Assembly (NCBI RefSeq): GCF_003073045.1
Contig: NC_037592.1
Location: 6,251,924-6,315,923, forward strand
Reading direction: 5' to 3'
DNA length: 64,000 nucleotides
Source of the DNA: Pomacea canaliculata
Lineage: Eukaryota; Mollusca; Gastropoda; Architaenioglossa; Ampullariidae
A model generated the notes under the pieces. That model saw nothing but the letters and a program-made list of their open reading frames with translations, was not told the DNA's origin and searched no databases. The position numbers and the translations under genes are program-made. Within the stretch, counting starts at the first letter, position 1, and the number at the start of each line of letters is the position of its first letter. Shown piece by piece: positions 11,001 through 20,600 of the stretch.

Positions 11001-14000
11001 AAATCATTTTCTTAGATTGCCTGAGTAGAGATGGCGATACTTGCTTACTTCTTGCTGCAAAACAAAACAATTGGAATTTCGTCAAACATTTACTGGAATA
11101 TATGATAGCAATAAAGCCGCCTTCAGCTTCAAAAGTGGTTCATGATTTCATGTTGAAGCAGTACTCATTGAAAGACATAGCACATAAAATGGCTGTTTAT
11201 GGCCTTTTACAAGACGAGGATTCCAAAGTCACAAGTATCAACACACGAGACATTTGTGGATATACAATCTGGCATCATGCAGTTAAGAGAAAGCTGTGGC
11301 TTGTCGGACATCTTGCGGAATGTGGAGCTGACACAGATCTTGTGGACGACGAAGGACTCGGTGTCCTGCATGCATTAGCTTCAGACAGTTCTGTGGACTA
11401 TAGGAAGTCAGATTATCTCCTGAAACTTATCAGCAAGAAAAAGCACACTGTCACAGCAAAAGATGAACTTGGAAATTCTGTACTGCAAGTGACGGCCAAG
11501 AAGAGAAATCTTCTATTTATTGTTTTCCTTCATTGCTTTGTTCAAACTTTTTCTAAAGACAGTGATGGCCTCCCTCTCCTGCACAACATTGTTCAAATAA
11601 TTCCCAACGATGATGTGTCTCTGCATGAAAATATCGTAAACTATCTGTTACTATCTGGAGCAGATGTAAATGAAATGTCTGTAGACAACGAAACACCTCT
11701 TCTTTTAGCGGCTAAATGTAACAACTGGTCGATTGTCTTCCTGCTGCTGAGGCACGGAGCTAGAGCTAATATATGTGGTTTGGATGGTCAGTCAGTCTTA
11801 CACAGATTAGCAAGTATTCCGCCAACTTTACCCACGAATTTAACGGCTAGTTGTTCGAAGCAGCCATCAGAGCTTGTTCAGGAACTTTTAGATGCTGGTG
11901 CAGATATCCAACAAAAGGATCCCCATGGAAACACAGCTCTTCATCTTGCTGTCCAACATGAGAGATGGGATGTAGCTCAAGAACTCATACAGTGTGGGGC
12001 GGCAGTCAACGAACTGGACTTCGAGGGATACACTATCCTCCACAGACAGGTACAAAAAGCAAATTATTTACTATCTATACCTTCACGTGAAAATAGTGCT
12101 CTATGGGATATCCCTTCAAAACGTGGTGAGAACGTTTTGGATATTTTAGCTGAACATGAGAATTGGTACCTGATGAATTATTTACTTCAGTGTGACATGG
12201 TTGAAATCACAAAACTCAACAATTTCTTTTTGCATCGCTTGGCTGCTAGTTACCAAGGAGACATGTACCCTGTGATATGTGATCTCCTGATTGAGAAAGG
12301 ATTGTCTGTAAATGCTGAAAATTGTGACGGTGATACACCACTTCACCTGGCAGCAAGGGAAGGTAACTGGCAGTTGGTGATGCACTTGATACAAAATGGT
12401 GCAAGTGGTCGAAAGTTAGACAGTAAAGGCTTTTCCATCTTGCACACATTTCAGAGCTGGTGGAATCAGGACAGTTGCACTCTAAATGTCATCCTCTCTT
12501 CTGGTATTGATGTAGACGCTACAGACCCTCGGGGTAACACAGCGCTACACATTGCAGCAAAACATAGGCTGATTGGCATTGGCCGACTTATTAACAAGGT
12601 TCAAAATCTCAACTCCAGAGACAGCGATGGGCTTACCGTGTTACTGAGATTATCACAAACGCCCTCAGAAAAATGTCTTTCTCTTTGTAAACGACTGGTT
12701 GAGAAAGGTGTCGACATCAACCTCCGCTCGACAGACGGTCATTCAGCTCTTGAACTTGCAGTCAGAAGCAACAACTGGCCTGTGGTAGACTTGCTGTTGA
12801 GGAACGATGCACATTTTGATGTGACGGCTTTGGAACAGCTTTATGTCTTGCACAAATTAACACAATGTTCGCTTTCAACATTTCATGTTGACAATCAACT
12901 GAAGTTATTGAAATTATTAATAAGTAGAGGAGTTTCAATAAATATGCTGGATTTAAATGGAAAGACCCCGGCAGAGTTGGCATTCTCAAATGAAAAATGG
13001 AAACTGTTCATACATTTCCTACATTGTGGAGCACAGTTAAACATCAATCCTCGGAGAAACTCATTTTTGCATGAACTTGCTAAAAGCAAGACCACTTACC
13101 ATGATGAAGAAAAGATTACCCCAATCCTGATTTACCGTGGTTTGGACATTGGCCTACTAAACAGTTTGGGGATTAGACCTGCTAAAGTAGCAGCATTTCT
13201 GCATAAACTTGCTAAGGTCACTGGCCATGATGAGGAAGAGATTTCCCGCCTCCAGATTAACCGTCGTTTGGACATTGACTTACTAAACAGTTTTGGGATT
13301 ACACCTGTCCAAGTAGCAGCATTTCTGCATAAACTTTCTAAGGCCGTTTACCATGATGTGGAAAAGACGACGCGCCTCCTGATTAACCGTGGTTTGGACA
13401 TTAACCTACAAAACAGAGTTGGTGATACACCTGCTCATGTGGCAGCTGACGAAGGGAACTGGAGAATTGTTAAAACATTTGTGGAGCACGGAGCAGATCC
13501 AAATACCCCCGACAGGCAAGGGAACTATCTGGTTTATAAGTTTGCAATGCTTGATCAAGCTGATGAATCATACTTTAACATATTAAAGACATTGGTAGAC
13601 TATGGGGCAGATGTCAACAGGCTAGGACCAGAAAATAAAAATGCCTTACGACTAGCGTATAGCATAGGGAGCTGTGAAGTGATCGGATGGCTAATTCAAT
13701 TAGGGGGCTTTTGTGAGCTAAGTGACAGCCAAAAGCATAGTTCGTTAGGAAATCTCCGTCTCTTCAAATGGAAAGATGTTGAAGAGCAGAATCTAAATCG
13801 TTTTATAAATTACATTACGAATGATGCTTCTGACATCAACAGAACTTTTCAGATATCGAGTGGCGAAGAGACTGCGTTCCAGATGTGTGTTGGAAACTCC
13901 AACTGGAGGATGGCAAAGGCCTTGATAGACTGTGGAGCGGAAGTAAACTGGGTCTGTCAAGGTAAACCACTCTTACAATTTATGATGTCGAAGTATTCGA

Positions 14001-14815
14001 AAGATAAATACACTACATGGGCTTCTTTTCTTGCTTTACTGATTTCAAAACAACTTGACATCAACAGTAAGCTTCAAAACGGATCAGGAGTGTTGTTCCA
14101 TGAAGCGACAATCGAAAGCTTGGGCTCTGAAGACTCTGATAACAATTGTTTATTTAATTCTTTGCTCGAACTTGGAGCTAATCCTCTGCTAGTCGACTCT
14201 AATGGAATGACACTACTCAGAAAGGTAGTAGACCTTGGTGGACAACGTACGTTGAATGCACTGAACAAACTTCTTCCGGTTGGAGTAACGACGCATCAGC
14301 CAAGGTTTACGAAAGCCATGATCCAGTCGCCACTCGCCTCGCCAACAGAAAAGGTCATCCTGGACAGGAATGTCCTCGCCCTCAAGCTGTTGATAGAATC
14401 AGGCTCAAGCTTAAATGCAGAGTTATTTCGCCTGAACACAGAATACCAAGTGAAGCTGGCAGGACAGGCAGACACTGATGACAATATTAGAGAGCTGCTT
14501 GAGGTGTTGAACATGGCCGCCAGTGAACCTCGCTCACTTCAATCACTATGTCGTTTAAATGTTTCTCGCTGCATTGGTTGTGGACCTGACAGGACGGACA
14601 AACTCAATGCGCTGCTTCCTTCTAAAATGAGAGATCTCGTCTTGTTTCGTGACCTTTACTCGGACTCCCTCTCTGAAAGCAACTCAGACTTCAATGAGCC
14701 TGAAGATATCTTTATTGATGGCAGCTCATCAGATAATGGTAGCGATGAGCTCACCAGCAGTGACTATAGTGACAATGAGAGTGATCATAGCGAAGAGAAC
14801 TTTGTCACTGCGTAA
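8036..14815 (+). CDS. Giant ankyrin-repeat protein with C-terminal SOCS box (ASB-like), paralog 2
   Basis: A single 2,259-codon open frame with no visible intron. It shares the architecture of the gene at 26. Residues about 25-2150 are ankyrin repeats alternating between a GDTxLHLAAKxNNW type and a DSDGxxxLHR type. Residues about 2165-2205 are a SOCS box (SLQSLCRLNV, then a degenerate Cullin-box region LLPSKMRDLVLF). An acidic Ser/Asp/Glu tail ends the protein. The first residues (MATNQHNEVSS) align with the relic at 6070 rather than with paralog 1. The extra length comes partly from recent in-frame duplications at 10772-11047 and 13063-13446. By family knowledge it would be a CRL5 substrate receptor, but the canonical LPxP of the Cullin box is weak, so ligase activity is less certain than for paralog 1. 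Confidence 0.9.
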   Translation: MATNQHNEVSSGFVSMQENLHPKNKMWRELKSAADSRNWTCVDDLLSDVTRCDIEQSCLLHKLAAAPEVSLSLARDILTKILKHKVDINMVDTNNDTAVVVAARCDNTKMVMELLSRQAALPPNVTHVCSFLQTLTNNWKPQETPYMHALVVKLLWDRLQDTALHSCHKQLHHTLVRLAVTFHTSLVREMFVTEQQVNSVDSEGMAVLHRVATFDSEDHVRLLHLLVRKGANINLQNTSGDTPLHIAVKHNNWMMMEALLSRQATTDVADNDHRSVLHILASYTDFECLSELDKILPFLLCNSSDLNKKDEEGNTALHLAAVSGNITFIKKLLYHGARADCVNDQQKTVLHMIGMNSQTFSLQWETCYMLIVKKGADVHKTDSDGNSAIHLAAKHNNWQLVDFLLKHVDDISQPDSDGFNILHRFAMETSNSYKHLFFRLSDKLGDLNSRCRYGDTAVHIAAKNNNWFVVDLLIKQGAIFHEPDSDGFNVLHREAMVENGNCSPPPDNQTDSDRKCNTFLHFTMNSFSYDNKTPAGETALHLAARHANWSMVKCLAEASEDIDEVDSESLTVIQRLVMSSNSCEQFPLFSRLLELGADYTCRDKKGDTVLHLAARNGHWKIVKYLVQLGEETDTPDSDGFLILHRIAQGIQDASILRLLLANNQVLNKRTKHGDTAIHLAAQHKHWQTVTTLIEHGADVFGCDSENTSVLQMMARTSFTHYQLTQIINNIETENRRKVLDTLLCDEVRCGQWKSVLYLVNQEVNIHQDDFQGFNLLHILAKGAGFKDCKGIDFNIVQLISDLLTKGVGLEDKCPNGNTALQLALQCNNQHMITALAQQGANVKGPDSDGVFALQRLAMCKDVDQYTIQLLVNEGADPTICCPNGDSLLHLGARANNWSFVYYIIEETNCADLDKLDSDGYSIMHRLAQSDNGSKWLEKILKKEFPFSDCLSRDGDTSLDELDSDGYSIMHSLAQSDNGSEWLEKNLKKKIIFLDCLSRDGDTCLLLAAKQNNWNFVKHLLEYMIAIKPPSASKVVHDFMLKQYSLKDIAHKMAVYGLLQDEDSKVTSINTRDICGYTIWHHAVKRKLWLVGHLAECGADTDLVDDEGLGVLHALASDSSVDYRKSDYLLKLISKKKHTVTAKDELGNSVLQVTAKKRNLLFIVFLHCFVQTFSKDSDGLPLLHNIVQIIPNDDVSLHENIVNYLLLSGADVNEMSVDNETPLLLAAKCNNWSIVFLLLRHGARANICGLDGQSVLHRLASIPPTLPTNLTASCSKQPSELVQELLDAGADIQQKDPHGNTALHLAVQHERWDVAQELIQCGAAVNELDFEGYTILHRQVQKANYLLSIPSRENSALWDIPSKRGENVLDILAEHENWYLMNYLLQCDMVEITKLNNFFLHRLAASYQGDMYPVICDLLIEKGLSVNAENCDGDTPLHLAAREGNWQLVMHLIQNGASGRKLDSKGFSILHTFQSWWNQDSCTLNVILSSGIDVDATDPRGNTALHIAAKHRLIGIGRLINKVQNLNSRDSDGLTVLLRLSQTPSEKCLSLCKRLVEKGVDINLRSTDGHSALELAVRSNNWPVVDLLLRNDAHFDVTALEQLYVLHKLTQCSLSTFHVDNQLKLLKLLISRGVSINMLDLNGKTPAELAFSNEKWKLFIHFLHCGAQLNINPRRNSFLHELAKSKTTYHDEEKITPILIYRGLDIGLLNSLGIRPAKVAAFLHKLAKVTGHDEEEISRLQINRRLDIDLLNSFGITPVQVAAFLHKLSKAVYHDVEKTTRLLINRGLDINLQNRVGDTPAHVAADEGNWRIVKTFVEHGADPNTPDRQGNYLVYKFAMLDQADESYFNILKTLVDYGADVNRLGPENKNALRLAYSIGSCEVIGWLIQLGGFCELSDSQKHSSLGNLRLFKWKDVEEQNLNRFINYITNDASDINRTFQISSGEETAFQMCVGNSNWRMAKALIDCGAEVNWVCQGKPLLQFMMSKYSKDKYTTWASFLALLISKQLDINSKLQNGSGVLFHEATIESLGSEDSDNNCLFNSLLELGANPLLVDSNGMTLLRKVVDLGGQRTLNALNKLLPVGVTTHQPRFTKAMIQSPLASPTEKVILDRNVLALKLLIESGSSLNAELFRLNTEYQVKLAGQADTDDNIRELLEVLNMAASEPRSLQSLCRLNVSRCIGCGPDRTDKLNALLPSKMRDLVLFRDLYSDSLSESNSDFNEPEDIFIDGSSSDNGSDELTSSDYSDNESDHSEENFVTA
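10772..11047 (+). repeat. In-frame 138-bp tandem duplication inside paralog 2
   Basis: Two consecutive 46-codon units (10772-10909 and 10910-11047) both begin DKLDSDGYSIMH or DELDSDGYSIMH and end LSRDGDT. They differ at only a few codons. The duplication adds an extra half of the ankyrin supra-repeat without breaking the frame, and the high identity implies a recent event. Confidence 0.9.
13063..13446 (+). repeat. Three tandem units of about 126-132 bp inside paralog 2
   Basis: Successive units start FLHELAKSK, FLHKLAKVT and FLHKLSKAV, and each passes through INRGLDI-like and NSxGI or NRVGD motifs. Offsets are about 132 and 126 bp, so the frame is kept. Paralog 1 has only one equivalent unit (FHELAKYEF near residue 1090). 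This is an expansion specific to paralog 2. Confidence 0.85.
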
Positions 14816-14847
14816 CGAACGCTAAGAGATAGTGTTTACAATAAGGC

Positions 14848-15060
14848 TACGTCCACGGACATGTATAGGCGCACTCCTGTCTGTCTGCCGAGACCAACAC
14901 TTAGCATCTTGCGAAGTTCTTCGCTGTTAGTCTCAGCGAGCCTAAACAAAGAATGTGACTGAACCGGAAGCTTTGTATACACCTGCCTCGTTTTAGTAGT
15001 TAACTGGAAAAAAATCGTTTGCCAGCAGTCCAGTGATACAAGTTCGTGCTACGTGTGACC
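14848..15060 (+). repeat. Unclassified interspersed repeat, copy 1
   Basis: This region shares ordered blocks with 30204-30655: CACGGAC, TGTATAGG, TGCCGAGACCAA, GAGCCTAAA, TGTGACT, AACCGGAA and a poly-A block before ATCGT. It starts about 30 bp after the stop of paralog 2, so it may lie in the 3' UTR. Terminal repeats could not be defined. Confidence 0.7.
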
Positions 15061-17654
15061 TAAGATAGTAAGCTGAAAATCCCTGCAAGCACTTGAAGTT
15101 TTATTTTTTAAAAAAGGTGTATAGAACTAACATTGGTCGTTTGATCATCTGTGTAAATACCAGCAGCTGCGTATTATTGTACACGTTGTAAAATATTTAT
15201 GAATATTTCATTGCTTATTATTATTATCATCATCACCACCACTACCACCATCCATTATCGTCATCGTCATAATCATTACATATACTGTTTCATGGCAAAC
15301 TTTCTTGTACTAGCGATTGCAAGAACGTGTGATGGCCTTCGTTAACCGACTCTGCGGGACTGGTATCTTTATTTCTCATTCGTGGATCTGGGAGTATTTT
15401 TCTATCTTTTGTTGATCTGTGCTTCTTGTTGTACAGTTTACCTGTGTCATGGATAGTTCTCCTATGCCTGCACCAAGCTGTTTTCACCTATATGCAATTT
15501 TGTCTACTAATTCTGAAGCCTATTGTGTTGGCCGTCTTGTGTGAGCATTTAGAATAGTAGTATAGCGTAAATTGGAGTTACAGGTTTTTGTGTGCGGTGT
15601 GGGCTAATCGAGTTGGAGCCCATTTGAAGGAGGAAGAATCACCTCCCCAGACTATTCCTCGATCCCTTCGGTCCAACACCCAGCAGCGCGTGGGCCTCGT
15701 GACGTCACCGTGGTGTACCGCTGCTCTGACTGCGGGACCCTCCCCCCTTCCCCGACACGGCTATTGTGTACGGCCTTGGAGTGTCATCCGTCGCTGAGTT
15801 ACAAGGAGCGACCAAAGAGTTTCCTATCCCCTCGGGGAAGGAAAAACCACTTCGAATGGATTACAAGTGTGATTTGTGTTATTCATATTCAAACTGACTG
15901 AGACGCGAAGGGCGACAACCCTACGCTAGTTAGGCGCCGAACTGTATGGTTACAGGCATTTTGAAGAGCTACTGAGAAGTTTAGAGAGGGTGTACGACTG
16001 TACGTGTTGGTGAGTCAGTATGCATGGTCATGAACTGACACATCGAGGACTAGAACATTGGAAACTTTTGTAAGCTATGAACTGATGGACTGATATATAT
16101 ATATAATTAAGAGTAGAGACTATCCCATTACCATACGTTTACTTATCTTTGATGGTTTTCACCATCTTCCCTAAAGAACTGTGGTGAGGTATTTTTGTAT
16201 GAATATACTTATCTGTGTTCTATTCCGTAAAATCCTGAGCAAATTGATAACATGATGTGGACAGCGTCAGACAATCGTTTTGTGTGTTGAAAGACCGCGT
16301 ATGGAAGTCGTGTGTTGCTCTGGTGAGAGGCAGCGTCCGTGACAATTTGGAGGGGACACATATAAGATGCGTATCAAACATATTGCAATATTTAATAACT
16401 GTTCCGAATGGCTGTGAATGGAAAAGCCTCGTCAGTTAGGAGTGTTTCGTTTTTGTTTATAATATTATGACCAAACTTCCGCCTTTCTGCTTTATATCTT
16501 TATAATTATTTGCCTTAAATGTTCTACTTGTATTGATTACCAATACTTTTTACCTATTCTTTCTCTCTCGCAGAATCATTCATGCAGCTTCTTTACCTAC
16601 ATGTTTCAATGTAGTTTTAGTCGAAGTGAGAAAAAGTGTATTTGTATGACGCTGTTCTTTTTCATGCAAATGTTACCAAATTCCTATATTTAGGTTTAAG
16701 GCGAGAATGTTTGAATGCTATCACGTACTTTATCATGAGAGTAATCAAATAATCACTTCAGATCGCTTATTTTCTCAGAGTAAGTTTTACATTAGGGAGA
16801 AAAGCGCTTTTTGAGAAAAAATAAAAATACGTTCATTACTATTTCCTTTACTTTCCATTAACTTTATGTGAACATCGTATGTGCGCGAGTTTTGTGTACA
16901 TACGTGTGTGTGCGTTTTGTGAGAGGAAGGTAAAGACTTTATATAAACGCGGCATTGTGAAGACAACTTGCAGAGACAGTTTGTGTGTGTGGAGAAGAAC
17001 CCGATGGGGAGAGACTTTTTTAAAAAAAAAACAACACACTTTTATGAGTATTATGAGGCGGACTCAAACAAGGAGACAATACCAGACATGAAGCAGTTTG
17101 ACAGAATCATCTCCCGTTACACCAGCGAAATATCAATTTATTATTGAAAATAAATTATTAACTAGGAGAGTGGAATTATATTACTTTTAAACTTCTACCA
17201 TCCTCTGCAAAGATTATATAATTCAACCTTCGTTTATTTACAGCAAGGGTGTGAACGTCCAGATTCAGCCCGACTAAAGAAACAGATTTATCTATATACT
17301 TAATAATTTTCTTCTTCGTACTTTTTATTATTGTACTTTAATGTATGTAGCTGCATACCATATTGTTTTTTGACTAGAGATTTTGGGGTTTTATTGATGC
17401 ACATTCAGAAATAGACCACAGATTTTTTTTGTTTTTTGTCATGTCGAAGTTTTTTACAGACTATCTGTAAGCAAGGCTTGGAAAATATTTCTTCTTAGAT
17501 TCATAAACACAGGGTTCGATCGTATTTTATATACATTTAGCAATTAAAATTTAGTAATCACAAAGAAATAAGTGATTTAGTTCTTTAGTTCCAAAGAAAT
17601 AAATGATTTAGTTCTTTAGTTCATACCAGTGTTCAAGACTTGAAATAGTTTCAG
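15061..17654. other. Intergenic stretch downstream of paralog 2 and of TERB1
   Basis: No gene recognised. A palindromic CRE-type site TGACGTCA lies at 15700-15707 in a GC-rich patch (about 15590-15840). The rest is AT-rich with short GT and A runs. The 3' UTR of the minus-strand TERB1 gene must extend into the right side of this stretch. Confidence 0.4.
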
Positions 17655-20600
17655 TTACATGTGCTTCTTCCTATTCATCACACGCCACTTTTCTCGAAGT
17701 TCTTCGGCTGTACGACCTGGGGCGAATCGATGTGAGCGCAAGATGGTGGCCCAGTTGTGGCCTATGGTCGCGACCCCTCTTTTAAGACGACGGATTTCAC
17801 ACATGGACAGAGGTAAACTCCGAGTACTGCTGTGAGTCAACACTTTCTGACCAGAGGTGGACCTTTGACTGTCCTGAAAAGTTGCAGATTCCACTAAATT
17901 TTCAAGCTTAAATGCGCGTGCCCCCATGCAAGATCCTGCGCACACAGGAACGTACACAGGCAAGCATAAATATTCAGCATTATCTTTTAATCGCAACTCA
18001 CTGATATACAAACATTTTAAAATAAATTTAAATTTCTAGTAAATTACCTCTGTGCGTTTACGACTAGGATAATATTTTTTATACTATGGCATACATGAAA
18101 ACACACTAATTCACCTTGATCGCTGGTATTTTTCCTTCAAGTCAGCTGGAGTGCGTGACGGGTGGAAGGGGTAAGTATGACGTATCTGTCGCCACCTCGT
18201 GCCCATAGTTTTCACTCCGTCTACCAGCCACTTTAATTCCTCTTCGCTATACGCAACTCTTTGTCTTCGAAGAGACTCTCCCAAAAATGTTTCTGTCTGT
18301 CCTTACTGCTAATCAAGCTTCTTGATGGCGGAGACACCATCTACAAAAAGAAAACAAATCCGTTACGTTTAAATACTTCGTTTTCTGAACAGCCCGTAAC
18401 TGCCGTGACATTTCACGTCTGAAAATGATATCACTTGAATAGAATTCAAAGATTCTGCTGTCTGAAATAAATAAAGGAAAACAACAGTTGTGTATCAGAA
18501 ATGTGTATCAACATCAGTTGTGTATCAAAAACAATACTTATACAAGTTCTTTGTTGCTGTTCTTCGCCCAAAACGAATATTAGTTCAGCAAGATCATTAT
18601 CCACCCACAACACGCGCCGTTCATACATCAGAAATACGTAGTGACGAATGCTGAGATTTGCGTTTTAAGCCGTGCCTGCAACTAAGGCTATATCATGGCG
18701 AGAAAAGGTAATTTTACATAAACAGGTGATATAACCTCCTTAACAACAAAAGCCAACACAAGGAAAAAAAATATAAAACGATAGCTAATATGCAAAAGAC
18801 AAACGCTAAGACTGACGCAACAAGCATAAAGGACTCGAGGACTGGCAGCAGTCTAAGAACCCCCTCTCCTTCTTCACTCACCTCTCAAACAGCGGACAAG
18901 CTTTCCATCCAAGTCAATTACCGATTACTCCCGAGTACAAACTACGAGAAAATTAGAGCCTATCGTCTCACACTCACTATCTTTCCACTTTCGCTGCTAT
19001 CTGAGCTGGAAAAGTTGTAGACGCTTGGAGAACATACACGGTAGTGATTTTGCATTAAGGAATCTAAAGTCTCTTTCTCCGAGCTTTGAGAAGGTTCCTC
19101 CCGCTCTCTCCGTTTCTTTTTCCAAACCCTGTAGGAAAGTTTGTTTTGAGCTGGAAACCGTATCGATCTCTTGAGAATAAAGTCCCTTTCTGCCTGGCGG
19201 ATATTCCTGTGTCCCTGGCATGTCTGGCTGCTAGTTTCTAGGACAATGTTGAATCTACGACTGTTTAAGGCTAACGAACTTTCAGATGGACAGCACCCTG
19301 AAACATGATAAATCATATTTTTAAAATATGAACTAAAAGATACACCATCTTCCGCTAGCTTTTAAATTCAGCTTTCAAAACAACTCTGATTTTACGTACG
19401 AATGTCGTTTTATAAAAAGTAACTTGAAATATATGAATCTAAAAAAACCTGGACATTTCTGTTCTTTTCTTTCTTTCACATGCTGTACAAGCTGGCGCAT
19501 TCCTGGACTGTCCTCCAAGATACTGTAAACTTCTGAAACATACATTTTGTTATCCCTGAATCAGAAGTTTATGAACTCTGCATTTGTAGGTTTCGATAAA
19601 CATCAGAACTGTTATCGAGGATATGTGCATACCAAATCAAAAGTCTACCTCTAAGTAAGATAAACTGGGTTTTCAGACTTATAACTTGCACACGCATTCA
19701 CGTGCACAACCCACCTACCCATCCACCTCAACATAAAATTGTGTACACAATAAATTAAACAATATGAATACAAATTTGGAAGAATTACCAGATGTGTCCG
19801 ACGTGTCTGCAGTTTCCCCTGTATTTTTATCATCAGTTGGAATGCCGTCTGTGTTGTCTCTTCTAGTTGTTTTCAGACCACTACCATTCTTGCTTCCCAG
19901 GGGAGACGTAGCAGATCCTTCTGACATACTGCGCGTCTCACATTCTGCATCATCGGTACTCCATTCATGCCGAGTTTCGCTGCCATGAGCCCACATCACT
20001 GGCTGCGAATCTCTGTCGCTATCCCTGAAGAACGAATCATGGCCAACATCCATCGCTGAGCATTTTGGTGAGGGTCGTACAGCAGGTCTCCTGACATCCA
20101 AAATACTTCCCAACCCCGTTTTGGTTCCAGCACTTTTGCTGTCAGTCTTGCGAGTCGCTGCTGTAGCTCTGAACAGCGCTATATCAAACTCTGAATGTGC
20201 TGGAGATTCTGCTTGCATCTTGAGAAGTGACGGCAAATCAACTGAACTTCTGACTTTATGGTCTCCAGTTTCTGTCGCTGTTCCCCGTTCATGCTCTTCT
20301 TTCCTCTCTGCGCGACCTGTCCCATTGTTGTTATATACGGGATACGATACATTGACGTCCGAGCAAGTTGCTTTACGCAGTAAGTTCTTTTTGTTTATAG
20401 AATCTCTCTCAGTCTTCTGAATTCTGGATTTAAATTTAGGTAGCAAACATCCAATCTGAATATCAGCATCTCCCCCATCTGGCTCTGTAAAATAGATGCT
20501 GTTCTGTATTTCCTCGTGAGTTAAATGTGTTTGTCCTGTAGTTTGAGGGTTCTCAGTGCCATGATTACTTGCATAAGATTTGTTATTGATAGGAGACGCC

